From Gymnorhina tibicen (lineage: Eukaryota; Chordata; Aves; Passeriformes; Artamidae): a DNA stretch of 64,000 bases. A program made the position numbers and the translations under genes. Of the stretch, positions 50,149-62,588 are shown in pieces (positions within the stretch are counted from its first letter, which is position 1; the number at the start of each line of letters is the position of its first letter). The notes beneath the pieces were generated by a model. That model was given only the letters and a program-made list of their open reading frames with translations. It had not been told where the DNA came from and did no database searches. The stretch lies in NCBI GenBank assembly GCA_013399875.1, contig VXAZ01006215.1, positions 558,001 to 622,000 of the forward strand, in the 5' to 3' direction.

Positions 50149-52495
50149 CTAATTTCCCGTGGGTGGAATGTTTTCGTGGAGATACTGGAGAGCCAAATCT
50201 GTCCACTTCATTTCTTGCTCTTTCACAGACTCGGTGGTGCCACCGTTGTCTTGCTCTGGTTCCGGGAGCTCATTCTGAGAACAAAACACAGGTACAGTGC
50301 ATTCCACACGTAATACACCTCCTGAAAGCAGCAGGTTGTTATGATTTGTATGGTTAGATACAAAACCCCACAAATGAGACCAGAGGGTGCATCTGAACAA
50401 TAAATATCATACATACTGATCCACTTAAAAATATTGCTGAGCCCCGTCATGAACAGTACTCTTTTCATTTGAATATGGTGCTTAATCTGAAAAGTAAATT
50501 GTTTTCCAGGGCCCCGGGGCCTTGCTATACACTTAGACTTGCACACGCAGTGAGGGAGAATATACAGCAAATGCAGAGTAAGTAAATAACAGTACAATGC
50601 AATTATTCCATTGTTTGTTTGCAATGTGCTGCTTCTGCTGTTGCCAAGAATACAAATACTGCAGACAACTGGTTCTGTAGCATGTTCCTTTCCTAGGGCA
50701 GGTGAGAAGTCCTTCCTGTCTGTGTGCTGGACTCAGGTGTGGCTGTGCTGGACCAACAGCAGAAGCCAGAACCCCCTGCCAGCTGTGCCGCAGAGCTGCT
50801 CACGACACAGTAAGGGGAAGGAGAGTTTAACTGAGATTTCATCTTCCTTCCTTCTATTATTTGTTGTCTGTCTTGCTTTATTGGTGTAGTCACACTGAGC
50901 GTGTGCTATTCTGCCAGATACCATTTGGGCAGGAATTCTGAGTTCTAGACCTCTGGAAATCCCAGTGTGAGCTAAATAAAATGTTTCAGCTTTGAAAACA
51001 GTGAATGATTCATGCCCATTTGAGTTCCCAGAAATGTCTCGAGTGAGCACTGGAGAAGATTCTCAGGACAGGCTCAAATACCACTTTCACAGCCATTCTG
51101 GTTGTTCCTTTGCAATGTCCCCGAGTAAGTCCCCTGTGAATTCATGCTGGTTTTTCCATGTGATCAGAGCCAATCCCATCTCTGGGGATCTTTATACCCA
51201 CAGCCAGGCCTTTCTTTCTATTGTTAGTTGGTGAGGCTTCCTTCTCTGGGGCTGTCATCTGTATGTGACTGTAAGCCATCACAGGATGGCTCTAAGGGAA
51301 GAAACAATAATGTTTGGACTCACGGTGAAGGCAATTGTCAACAAGGAACCTGTTTATGTTACTCAGCTTGCCTAATAAAGGTTAGCCCAAGCAAAGTAGG
51401 GTTTGGGCTCTTTTAGCTGAGAATCACACTTCTGCAAGACGCTTCCCTCAAGCCCAACTCTTGGCAGGAAAATGTGTGCTGTACATATGGATTTTGAGTT
51501 GTGCAGCTGCTCCTCACTCTCTCTGGAAAGCCAGTGGTGGCAGGGCAAAAGCTTGAGCCACGTCACAAATTTGGAAATGTCTCTGTGCTGAAAGAAACCA
51601 GCACCCCACAATCCCCATGGCTGCTCTATCTGCGCTAGCTGGGGTAAAGCTCCTGTACCAGAGAGAACAAGGAAAGGGGAAATCCTCAGCTACCTCCTGC
51701 TTCCCTGGAAGTTTCAAAATAGCTGAGGACAGGTATCACTGTGGGAGATCTGAAGCTTCAGCTCTGGGCTCTGTGTGATCAGCAGTAGCTTTTCCCCTGC
51801 TGCCCCTCTCCGGCCTCGCAGCTGTACCCTGGATGAAAGGAGAGGTGCCATGCCTTGGACACAGCACCGCAGGCAAGAGTCCTGCTGCACCTGCCAGTCC
51901 TTCACTGCTATCCTGGAACTGCCAGCAGCAACACTGTATCTGGAAAAGACTGCTTTGAAACACGTATGAAAACTTCTCAGCTTCTTTTAATAGCATTGCA
52001 GGAAGTGGAAATAAAGTGTAACCAAGACCACAGCTGTCAGTGTGAGACTGATCCTCTGCTCTCCAAACCAGCTTGGAAAGTACATCAAACACCAGGAACA
52101 AAGGGAAGCAGAGAAAGGATGATTCTACTTCTCCCTGATGCCAAACCCAGGACACTGCAATAGGAAAGGCACTCCAGTCCTGAGAAGATTCAGCAACTGG
52201 TCAGGGGACGAGGGACAGAAACATCCATGTCCTCATGCACACAGGAATGACTGGCATATAGGACAAGGAAGGAGTCAGATCCAGGAACCTTTTGCACAAA
52301 TTAGCCGCACCACAAGCAACACCGTGCCTTTTCTTGGAAGGGGCTGGGATAAACACGGCAGCCTTAACTCAGATTGATAAGTAGCAATTCACCTACCAGA
52401 GGGATGGCCACATCCTCGTAGGGCAATTTATCTTCCCTCCATGCATCATCGATCAGATCCAGGATCCTGCCATCCCTCTGCACCTCGCTGTCCAT
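50149..52495 (-). CDS. ANAPC13: ANAPC13 (APC13), anaphase-promoting complex subunit 13; 2 coding exons
   Basis: A small subunit of the APC/C ubiquitin ligase. It stabilises the TPR-subunit arm (APC3/APC6/APC8) and so supports mitotic exit. Exon 52495-52397 encodes 33 residues beginning MDSEVQRDGRILDLIDDAW. Exon 50274-50149 encodes 41 residues and TAG. The total is 74 aa, the human length, and the sequence is nearly identical, differing mainly near the C-terminus (ENIPPTGN). The start has A at -3 and G at +4. The exon extends 27 bases upstream to an acceptor (TCACAG before 52522), so the first exon is untranslated and presumably lies in the CpG island near 53.1-53.4 kb. The 2.1 kb intron between the coding exons shows nothing recognisable. 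Confidence 0.97.
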
Positions 52496-53089
52496 CGTCG
52501 CAGCGGGCGAGAGCAGCTAAATCTGTGACACAAAGCAGATGCTGTTTTAACAACATCCCCAGCCCCAAGGAGCTGGAGTTTGGACTACGGGCTTGCTCCA
52601 GTTTTGATGCAATCCATATGAAGCTTAAACTTACAAGGAAAACCTTGATTTCCCTAATCCACTCAAAAACGGGTTAGAACCACAGGAGAACAATTTCATC
52701 TGAAAAGGACTCTTATCAAAGTGAACTGCAGATTGATATGCATCAGAGATAAATGTATAAAACCAGCTGGTTATTATTAATGACATTTACGTGTGTTTAT
52801 ATCCACTGACTGACTTTTAGAAGTCTAATTTGAGTGAGTTGGAGCACCTAGAGCTGCCCAGAACCCTTTGCTGCCTGCTGGCTTACAGCCCCTGACCAGT
52901 GCCGTGCCTCACCCACACCTTCACGTCTGGAAGAGTCATAACTAACAAAGGACTTCAAGGTACCCAGAATTCTGCCCGAACCTCAAGTCCAGGAAACCGG
53001 TGTAACAGAAGCAAAACGAGACCTATCTTTCACCCCCAGCTACTATAATTACTCCACGGTGTTTCATTGTACTCTGCCCTCCTTGAAGG

Positions 53090-53760
53090 GTCAGCTCAGG
53101 CCCTGGCCGCGGTGTGACCCTGCAGGGCAGCAGCAGCAGGCGGCTCGATCCTGGGGGGTAGGAGAGAACTGACATTCATTCAAAACCAAGCCAGGCCTGG
53201 CACTCGCCGGCTGCCGGAGCCGCGACGTGGGCGGCGATGGGCACGGGCCCGAGCTCATCCCAGCCCCGGAGCGATGCGATCCCCGCCTCTCCCGGCCAGC
53301 GCGGCTCCGTGACCGCCCCGCGTCCCGCGGTGTCCCCGCGGTGCCCCCCGCATCCCCCTGCCCGCCCTACCCTGCCCATCTCCGGGGCCGGCGCTGCGCA
53401 GGCGCCGCTCCAGCGCATGCGCGGCGCTGCCGCCGCGGGGCCGGGCCGTGCTCGCCTCCGGGGTGGGAAAGGCGGGAAGGAGGGAGGGAAGGAAGGAGGA
53501 AGGAGGGCAGGCAGGCAGGAAGGAAGGAAAGAAAGAAAGAAAGAAACAAGGAAGGAAGGAAGGAAGGAGGGCGGGTCGGCCAGCCAGCCAGAGCTGGGGT
53601 GTCGGGCAGCCCGGAGCGGAGCTCGGCCCGGCGGCTCGGGGCTGCTCCGCGGGGAGCGGCGCTGGAAGGGCCCCGGGCAGCGAAACTCTCCCGCGGCGGG
53701 TGCGGGGTAAACACCGTGAGGGCTCGGCCAGCGGGGAGGCTCCGGCTGGGGAGGAGCTGC
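53090..53760. promoter_or_regulatory. Bidirectional CpG-island promoter of ANAPC13 (-) and CEP63 (+)
   Basis: A CpG-dense block lies between the ANAPC13 start (52495, minus) and the CEP63 start (56320, plus), and both genes need an untranslated first exon. It contains an NRF1 palindrome GCGCATGCGC (53413-53422) and a related GCGCAGGCGC at about 53396. Candidate first-exon donors are GGGGTAAAC at about 53706 (plus, CEP63) and GGGTAGGG near 53370 read on the minus strand (ANAPC13). Long open frames through the block on both strands are composition artefacts. The head-to-head arrangement also exists in human. Confidence 0.75.
53464..53574 (+). repeat. GGAA/GAAA polypurine microsatellite in the shared promoter
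   Basis: About 110 bases of almost uninterrupted purine on the plus strand, built from GGAA, GGGA, GGCA and GAAA units, sit in the middle of the CpG island. The tract gives multiple GGAA cores (the ETS-factor core) and can form triplex DNA. It sits just on the CEP63 side of the NRF1 site. Confidence 0.9.
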
Positions 53761-53844
53761 AGCATAGCGGGAGCAGGGAGTGCCTGCCGGAGGGCAGCTC
53801 CGGTGGCTGCAGCGGGGAGCACTGCCCGGGCACGCTTTAGCTGC

Positions 53845-54085
53845 ACCAGGGCAGGTCTGGATCGGACATTAGGAGGAATTCCTTCACAGAAAGGGTGATT
53901 AAATATTGGAAGGGGCTGCCCAGGGCGGTGGTGGTGGAGTCCCCATCCCTGGAGGTGTTTAAGGAAAGGCTGGACGTGGCACTCGGTGCTCTGGGCTGGG
54001 TGACAAAGTGGGGATCCGTCACAGGTTGGCCTTGATGGTCTCAGAGGACTTTTCCAACTTCAGTGATTCTGGGATTCTTGCCCTG
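53845..54085 (+). repeat. CR1 LINE fragment, plus strand, next to the CpG island
   Basis: It contains GATCGGACATTAGGAGGAAT, TTCCTTCACAGAAAGGGTG and GGAGTCCCCATCCCTGGAGG, then TTGATGGTCTCAGAGGAC and a tail ending GATTCTGGGATTCT. It is a CR1 subfamily distinct from the MAP3K13 intron copies. It starts about 85 bases after the island. Confidence 0.88.
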
Positions 54086-54674
54086 GCGAGGGGTGGTTCG
54101 CTCCGGGTTCCTGCCGCTGGGGCCATTCCTGCCGCTGGCAAGTGGAGCTCGTCTGTGGTATTGCTTTTGGGGAGGTTATTGCTCCTTTTGTGTTCATTGT
54201 AAACATGCTTCCAGCAACGCTTTAAGATCGCATCTTTCTATGTTTTTAAATGCTAGGTAATCCCAGTCTTTTCTCATGGGCACTATTATTAAGTCCTCTT
54301 GGGTATTGCAGAGTTCTCTCCACTTGACTATACTACAATTCTGCCTTGAGCTGGGATGCTAAGCCTTGTTTATTTTTAAATATGCTGGTTTGGGTTTTGT
54401 TTCGTTTTGTTTTCTTTCCCCAAATACTTCCATTTTCTTCACTTTCAGAAGTGACCAGCCAGCTCTCCTTGCTTCAGCTGTAGTTCATGAAGGAAATTGT
54501 TTCCTCTTGTGGGTCTTTACTCAGGTGCCTGTAACTTGCACATTGCAACTTGCAAGCGTGAGAGGCCAAAATTTAATACTAACTCAGCAAACCTTATGTA
54601 GTATAAAACTGGCTAGAGGTGTCTGATTTTAAGGCTTTTCCCCAAAATGTGGGTATGCCGGCAAAGTAAGCAAA

Positions 54675-54868
54675 GCTGGCAGGCTGTGGGGGTGGTAAGG
54701 CAGAGGCACAGAGAAGCTGTGGCTGTCCCTTCCATGGAGGTGTCCAAGGCCAGGCTGGACAGGGCCTGGAGCAACCTGCGATAGTGGGAGCTGCCCCTGC
54801 CCATGGCAGGGGTTTGGCATGAGATGGCTTTAAGATCTCTTCCAATCCAAACTGTTCTGGAATTCTAT
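54675..54868 (+). repeat. CR1 LINE fragment, plus strand
   Basis: A short CR1 3' end with GAAGCTGTGGCTGTCCC, GTGTCCAAGGCCAGGCTGG and GGAATTCTATG at its end. It belongs to the same group as the copies at 9376, 11180 and 31205. Confidence 0.88.
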
Positions 54869-56319
54869 GCTGTCTGTCTCCTCATCTCTTTGCCCACTGA
54901 AAATTCATTCTGTGTAGGTGTGATTAGAATGAAAGAGGAGAGCTGCTACTGTCTAATGTCTGCTGTTGCCACCTGGAGAACTTTTGGAATGCTGTCAGCA
55001 GCTCAGGGGATCTGCTCATCTGCTCTCCTCAGCACCCTGCCCTCAGCAGAACCACGAAGTTGTTCTGCATACTGATGGAGTTTTGTTAAGCACAAAGAAG
55101 ACCAAAGACAGACAAAACACTGTCAGAATAGGGATAGGATTTTTTTTCTGTGTATTTTTTCTATGCTTGTGGTTTAAAACACAGCTCCCAAGGACAGGTT
55201 TTAATCCCCGAATTGTGTTTTAAAGTGCTGTAGGAGCAGGATAGAAGATTCTTCGGGAAAGAGAGGAAAGCTGAGCCTGTGTTTGTGAAAGTCTCCCTTG
55301 CTGTGACCCGCTCCCCTTTTGCTGATTGCTTAATAATGCCATATTAATCTTTGAGGAAAGATGTTGGAAGGATCTATCTTCGGTACTTGGAAAGTGTAGA
55401 TTTTGGAAACAAGTTTGTGTTAGTAGCTCTGGATGAGTTTAACCGTTTTTGTGTTAGCTGCAGTTTCCTGAAGGAGACATTGAAATAAATTCTGGCTTCC
55501 TAGCTGTGGTATCATGGTAACTTTTTATTCCCCATTTTTGGCTTTAATGTAAACCCTTCTCGCTTTCACCAAGATGTGAAATTTCTATGGGTATGCACGT
55601 GTTTGTGACTTAAAAGGTGTAATTTTTAACTAAAACAGTGTACTGCTACTGTAAAGCTGTTCAACTTCTTTTCATAATTTAAGAGGAATTTTTAAGGAGT
55701 TTATGTTTTCTTAAAATTCCCACAACCATGTGAACAACCAGTGCATTCTGAGTGTGGTGGTAAACTGCATGGTCTCTTTAGCCTAGTCTGTAATAGAGGC
55801 CTGGAAAAGATGTAGTTTAGGGATGAATTCTTACAACTACTTGGCTTGTGTTTTCTCTGTGAAGTGACAAACTTCCCTGTCAGAGGTGGATCTCGGGCTG
55901 TCCCCTTTGAAGCCCAAATATTCCTGTTCCTCCACAGTCTGGTGCTCTCAGGAGATCTGGCAGTCCCTCTGTATTGAGTTCACACAAGTGCTGAGTTGCT
56001 CGAGTGCAGATTCTCATTGCTCCTCTGAATTCATTAGATCATGTGATTCTATCACTGCAATTTGGTAGTGCTGGATGATAGCATTGGGTATATTTTTCTG
56101 GTAGAAAAATCTGTTTTCCTCTATTTTGCTTGTAAGTTCATGAAGGTGCCATTGTTTTCCTCACCTGTAATTGCATGCTCCTTGTATGTTTTTTAACTTT
56201 GCTTTGTGGGCTTCTGCTTGTTCTGCAGTTGGATGGAGAAGCAGCCTGGTTTGTGCACTGCCACGGGTGACCACTGCTTTCCTGCACTTCCCTAGTACCG
56301 AAGCCACCAGGATTCAGTG

Positions 56320-59300
56320 ATGGAGGCTTTGCTGGAAGGAATGCAAAGAAATGGGCAGGGGAGGTATGTATGCAACCGTACACAGCAGTCATTCCAAATG
56401 ATTGAGGTATTAACCTTGCCTCTTACTCAGAAGAAATCCTCTGGTATCAGTGTGCAGTGGCCTTCAGCTGCTGCAGAAGCAAAGTCACTGGGTGAGCTGG
56501 CTCTGCACTAATCCCTGCTCAGGTATTACTTTAGTCTTAATTGTCAGAAATTTAGTTCTACGTCTTCCTGAAAACCTCGCCTCTTTTTTTTCAGTGGTTG
56601 TTGCAAACTCTTCTTACTGTCCAACATCAGGAGCAGTAGTAAATAGGGTTGTGAATAAATATTTATTTTGTAACAGCCTTGCAGGGTTAATGAGATGTGA
56701 CTCTGTTATCTGATTTCACTGAAAACATCTGATTATTTCCTGCTCGCGTTGAAACTGCAGAGTCCCACTCAGCTCTGAGGAATCCTTAATGCTCTGTCTG
56801 AGGTGAGAGTCTCTAGACTTTTCAATCCCTGAGAGACTGTAGTGACAATAACAGAACAAAATGTTTTATGTGTTAAACAACCGTGAAGCAAAAGTCACCG
56901 ATGCCATTTTTCTAGTCATCCTTGAGAATGTGACTCAAATTTATTTGATACTGTATCTTCTTCAGAGAGCTGGTTGCAGAAATCAAGTTTAGAATTTGCT
57001 ACATATTAGCAGATGCTGTGAAGGAAATGTTCCTGCTCTGCATAATAGCTGCTAATTTTTGGTTAATTCACAGGACAGGGTGAACTTCAAATGTGACTGA
57101 TTTTGGCTCCTTTAAGAAGTATTTCTTTTCCTATAGAAAAAATGCCAAGTCGTGAAGTGTGCATATGCCCCGGGGGAACAGAGAAATTTCCATCCCTTAA
57201 CCTATTGATTTCCATTTCTTTTCAGTTCTTCCCGTCTGACAGGCAAATTAAAGGGGTAGAGATCATTATGGAGTTTGCCACCCTCTAGGGCTGTGTCTGG
57301 CAAACCTTAATATTGTCCCTGTCTTGGCAGCTTGGGAAGTTTTAGAGGAGTTACTTGAATTGGCTTCAATAATTACTGCACCAAATTAGAAATCTGGGCG
57401 TCGCTAGGGAGCTTGTGCTCCCCGATGGATTGCGAGGGTTTGATTCTTCATTATCATGTTGTCATCCAGCCCCCTCTGCTTCAGGGTTTGTCTGCATTTG
57501 TGATAAACTTCTGTTTTTGGGAGCTCATAGCTTGGCTGTAAGATTCCTCTGGTGACTGAAACCTGCTATAAAATGCCTCTGCCTGGAGAGCAATTAAGGC
57601 AATACAAAATATGAATTAAGCACGCTTTGGTTTACTCAGGTAATAATGCATAGTACCCAAGGCAAAGGGATGAATGCCTAAGTGTGAAGTGACGTGGTTT
57701 AGCGGGCATGGATGGCGTTGGGTAAAAGGTTGGACTTGATGGTCTTGGAGGTCTTTTCTGACCTTAATGATTCTGTGATTCTATTTCTGTGCAAGCTGAT
57801 TTGAAGAGAGTTCAAAGCACTGCGTGTGCAGAGTTGGTGCCTTGGTGCCAGTCAGCGTGTTCTGCTGCCTTTGTGGGTCTGGGACACGGGGTGTGTTGGG
57901 TGGGACCTGTAACTCCAGGCTCTCTCCCTTCCAGCGGCGGGTTCTTGACCTCCTGCGAGGCCGAGCTACAGGAGCTGATGAAGCAGATTGACATCATGGT
58001 GGCTCACAAGAAATCCGAATGGGAAGGGCAGACCCAGGCTTTGGAAGCTTGTCTGAGTGCTCGGGAGCAGGAACTTTCCTCTGCCAAGGCAGCTCTGCAA
58101 GAAAAACAAAAGGAGGTACCTTTGTTTCTTACTATTTTTTGGTTGGAGTCAGCAGTGTGTTTTACCTATTAGAATCAGGAGATCAGGAATAGAATTTTTA
58201 AAGGACCTGTTGGAGCAAGGTGTCTGGTTCATAATTCAATCCAAGTCAAGTGATCAGCTCCCCTAGGGTTGGTGGAAGTTCACATACTGAACTTGTTAGA
58301 GTTATTAGAGAGAACCCAGAGACACTGGTTCTGGCTACAGCAGTAATGGACAGCCCAGCAACCTGCAGTCATTGGTAGGAAAAAAGCATTTCCTACTATA
58401 AACTACATCAAGATATTGCTGGGAAGTTCTCCACGGGCTGTTTTACAGAGCTCTGGTTTTGTGGCCTTTAATTAAAGGCCTGAGGGAAGTGCAAAAAATT
58501 CTATATTGGTGGAAAATTATCAGTAAGTGAAGTTTTTGTGCAAGATGTGGACCATAAGATGCAGATGAGCCACAGGATTTTCATTTGCAGGAATGATGAT
58601 TTTTATCATATAGGTTATTGTTGTCATTATCAATTATGTGTTCTCAAGACACTTGAAATGTTTCTTACCACCAAAAGCAAACATGGATTTCAAACTGAAC
58701 TGTAAAGCATGTTTGAAGTTACTGCTGGAGTGTATTTATGCTTTTGGTTTAGTCATATGAATTTTCTGTGGGTTTTCTTTTAATTTTAATTTGTTGGCTT
58801 GTGACCACTTGGGTTGTGGATGGCAAAAAGATGGGAGGAAAAAAAAAGGAGAAAAATGAGTCACAGGAGCAGTTGAATCAGGGTTAGGGAAGTCTTTTCT
58901 GTGAGCTTCAAAACCCCATTTCTTTCTTTTTCCTTGCTATTAGGAATCTCCTGTGCCTGAGCATAGTAAGATAATGCCATGGCCAGCTTTTCTCTTGGTA
59001 GATAGCTTGAAATCATAATGTGTATTTGTGAAGAATTTGATGAAAATACTGGATAGAAATAGACTTTTGGCACAAACCGAATATGTCAGCTTTGTCCCCA
59101 AAAGTGAAATCCAGAAACTGGCTCAAAACAAGAGGCCAGAACAGAAACAGTTGTGGCCCCAGCCTACCAAAGATTTAGGCCCAGCCTCCATCTGTTTCAT
59201 AATGAGGCACCCCACTGAAATGTCCATGTACCTATTGACAATAAAACCTACTTCTGTTGTAGTTATTTGCCTTTTATCTCTTTGTTCAGGTTGGCATGTT

Positions 59301-62300
59301 GCGTTGCCAGGTCGAAGATGTGGAAAAATCCAAGCAGGACATGGTCAGAGAGTATGAACAACAGCTGAAGAAATTCCAGGAGGAGGTGAGTTGTGAAAAG
59401 AGAAGTTTGGTTTCTAGTTCCCAGTTGCTGACGGGTCAAATACGTTGCGTCGTTGTTTTTGTTTCAATGCTGTGGTTTTAAAACCCCCCACTTTGTTAGT
59501 GTTTGTGTGCTTACCAAAAAGAGCATTGAGCATAGATAAAGTGACATTTTTATGGCTCACTTGGCCTGTTTTTTGTGATTTGGAGGAACTTGGTGGGTGA
59601 CAGACAGAGAAGTGTTGGAGTAGAAATGTTTTCATATATTGGACATCTGCAGAAGTTTCCTGCAAGAATGTCCTGTGTTGGCCCATGGCAGTCACTGCAG
59701 TGCTGGTTCTGGAGCTGCCACAGGTACAGGCAGCAGCAGTTTGCCCTTTCAGCATTTCTGAAATTCAAAAAGGATGGAGATGTAACTGGCCTGGCTTGTG
59801 TGAGATCAGGAAATAACAGTGGTATGTGGTCTCATCTTTTTGCCTCTGTTAACACTGATGACTTTAGTAGAGATTTTGTACTCCCAAGGAATATTATTCT
59901 TAAAACCCTTCATAAAAACCAAGTATACTTAGAAAATGCTGTTTGACAATAATATCAAAGCTTTCATCTCAAAGCCTCTTGCTCAGTGCAAGGTGGTGCC
60001 TGTCCTGCAGGTGGTATAACAGCATTCCAGGTTTGTGCCTGAACTCTTTGCCTGTCTCCACTTGCCAGCAGCAGGGAGTGAACTGGCATGAGCTGCTCAT
60101 AGAGCACTGACCTGTTTTCTCTGGAGGACTGGGCCTAGTTCCTGCTCACTGTAAGCCATAAGTGAAATTAATTTGGTAGTCTCTGCTCCGATGACAGAAG
60201 GCATCTTTTCTCATTTAAAAACACCTCACTATTCCATATGACTAACAGTCTTCATTCACTGGGTGTTCTCACTGGAATTGTGGATAAGCTGCAAAGGCAA
60301 AGCTGAGGTGCATTGGCAGATCAGCCTAAATTGCTAAGGCTGAAATACAGCCTGTGTGTTGTGGCCTAAATTGCAGTTTGTGGGTATTTTACCTACACAG
60401 TATTAATGCTGATGACGTTGAGCTCCAATATTCCTCAGTCTTCTGTTCTTAGTACTGTTTGGGGAAATTAGTTCTGTCCCTGTTTACCACCATTTCCAGT
60501 GCAATTACAGGTACAGTGTCTAACTTACTGAGACTGTTGAAAGAATAAACCTCTTATCTCCTGATATGTTTGGCAAAAGATGTTGGTATTAACTCTAAGC
60601 CTGAACGTCTCTCTGTTCCCATTGAACACACTGAAGTACTGAATGCATCAGGTCTTGAATCAGATATTTTTTCTTCTTATGGTCCTTCTGTTCATCCACG
60701 GGCTTAGCTTTGTCCACCAGTAAAACAGCAGTGATGGCTTCTCAAATTCGTGTGGCTGTTTGGAAACCTTTTATTTAATAGCTGAGTAGGGGGGAGCTCA
60801 TCAGATGAAAAATTCTTTGCAAGTTGCAAGTGATTATTTGCATGGAGGGTCATTTAAATGTCAAGAGTTTTTTCCTCATTCCTGCTTCTGATACGACTTC
60901 AGCATCCTAGCAGCAGGCGTAGGAGTGATATTTTCTGTTGGCATTCTCCACTCATTGTGAAATACACAGTGTATCTAAGCAGAAAATGACAGATGAAATG
61001 GTGTTGATATTATGGGTAATGGCAATTCTCAAACCTTCCTCTTCCCACTAATAGGAGAGTTCCAGTTCCCACCTGAGCTGCACCAGTGTATTTTGATCAC
61101 ACAAGACTTACCCATGTGTGGTGTGATGGGTGTGCTCCTGTGGGTGAGCAGATCAGCCACAGGCACTGCCAGCTCTTCCCGGGGCTGGGAACCACCTGTA
61201 GAGAGGGGGATGCTGTGCTCTTGCTGCATTGACAGCTGCAAGTAAACCTCCATCTTATCAACATTTCAGTCATGCTTTAATTGTGGTAAGACAGAGCTTT
61301 AATTAAAGCTGCTGATGTCACGACTTCAGTGGCATCTTGCGACTCTCATACAACCCGTGTGTTTTGCAGTGCTGTTGGTGTCAAAGACTCATTATCCAAA
61401 TGGAAGCCTTCACTTGGGAGCTGTGTGGCCTTGATGAGGGCATTGTTTGTGTGAACCACTTTGTGTGTCTTCTTTCAAAGGGCTGTGTAATTCTTGCCTT
61501 GGGGCCTCGAGCAAAGCTCTCTTTCACTGTATCCTGCAGTTGTCCCGGCTGAGGAGGAGCTATGAGAAGCTGCAGAAGAAAAAAACAAGAAGCAGAGGAG
61601 AAGCTAACAAGGGACAAGAGGAGGACAAGTTTGAATTGAGCCGACTGACCAGGAAGCTGGAGGTATGTGGTAAAAAAAGCAAGTGCTGACCAGGTTCTGT
61701 GTAATAACTGACTTACTGGGCTTCACGGGTGACTGAACAGTCCATTAGGAAGTGGGCTGAGTCCTGCTTAAGGAGCACTGCTCATGCACTCTCCAGGTGC
61801 AGCTCTTCTCAACTGCATGTGTGATAAAGGCAGTTTCATGTGTTGGGGTCTCTGCACAGCAGAGACCTTGGTGCTGTTCTTACCCTTAGACTAAATGAAA
61901 GGAAGAAGGTGCTGGAAGAGTAACTAATTATGAGAATGGAATGAATTCCAGTGTGGGGAGGTTGTATTCTCACTTCTTTGAGGAGGAGGGAGCTGCATGT
62001 CAAACTTCTTCTCAACCCTGTCTCATCTTCTAATCTTTCTGCTCTGCTGAGCTCAACCCCACTCAGTTTTCTCCTCCTGAAAGATGTGGTAACAGCACAC
62101 ACCCGACTGGTGTAGTGCCCAGTTTCTGGGGCAGAGATTAGCAGTGAAATTCTGCATTAAATTCTTGTCATCTTGGTGATTTCAATAGCAGCATGTTTTG
62201 GAAGCTAAAGCCAGTCTGAATTGTTAAACCCCTGACAGCAAACCCATGAAACCAGCCACGAATGTGTTGGCACTTAACATTTGTGAGCAGCTTTACCTCC

Positions 62301-62588
62301 GGAGGGGAACACGGTGTGTGAGGGCTCTGCACTGCTGAGCTGCTGCATCAGGTGACTGGCTAATGGTTTCCCTGCTGGGGGAAAGGTGTGAGGGTACGGT
62401 GGGGAGAGAAGGCAAATGCGGATGTGAACTGGAGGGGGATGTGCTGCTCCAAGCCACCCCCGCTGTCCTTGCAGGAGTTCCGTCAAAAATCACTTGACTG
62501 GGAGAAGCAGCGCCTGCGGTACCAGCAGCAGGTGGCATCGCTGGAGGCGCAGCGCAAGGCTCTGGCAGAGCACTCCGAGCTCGTGCAG
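56320..62588 (+). CDS. CEP63: CEP63, centrosomal protein of 63 kDa, 5' part; five coding exons, continues off the right edge
   Basis: A coiled-coil scaffold that, with CEP152, recruits PLK4 for centriole duplication. Exons: 56320-56363, 57935-58115, 59290-59385, 61540-61662, 62475-62588. They give 186 residues (human about 703 aa), so roughly the first quarter is here. The protein opens [19 protein letters not shown] and continues [20 protein letters not shown], which match mammals closely. The rest is charged, heptad-rich coiled coil, including [11 protein letters not shown] and [14 protein letters not shown]. Phases are consistent and all sites are GT-AG. Exon 5 ends at donor GTACAA (62589). 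No further exon is recognisable up to 64000. Exon 4's middle (about residues 119-135) differs most from human. Confidence 0.95.
57695..57783 (+). repeat. Short CR1 3' remnant in CEP63 intron
   Basis: Only the last 90 or so bases of a CR1 remain: TTGGACTTGATGGTCTTGGA, then CCTTAATGATTCTGTGATTC and a final TAT. Both tail repeats are kept, so this is a strongly 5'-truncated insertion. Confidence 0.85.
58116..61539 (+). other. CEP63: CEP63 introns around exon 3
   Basis: Two introns (58116-59289 and 59386-61539) flank the 96-base exon 3. They hold unique AT-rich DNA in which I recognise no repeat family, RNA gene or extra exon. Confidence 0.65.

Larger units (their letters stand above)
53707..56319 (+). 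other. CEP63: CEP63 5' region (probable first intron)
   Basis: If the CEP63 first exon ends near 53706, this is its first intron. It holds two plus-strand CR1 fragments (53845-54085 and 54675-54868). The acceptor of the first coding exon is probably TTCTGCAG at 56221-56228, or less likely CCCTAG at 56290-56295. No coding exon is seen. Confidence 0.55.

Noticed and set aside
53227..53898. Long open frames on both strands in the 53.2-53.9 kb block (up to 223 codons)
   Set aside because: They are low-complexity translations of the CpG island and the GGAA repeat (Arg/Lys/Gly/Glu runs), with no homology and no splice context.
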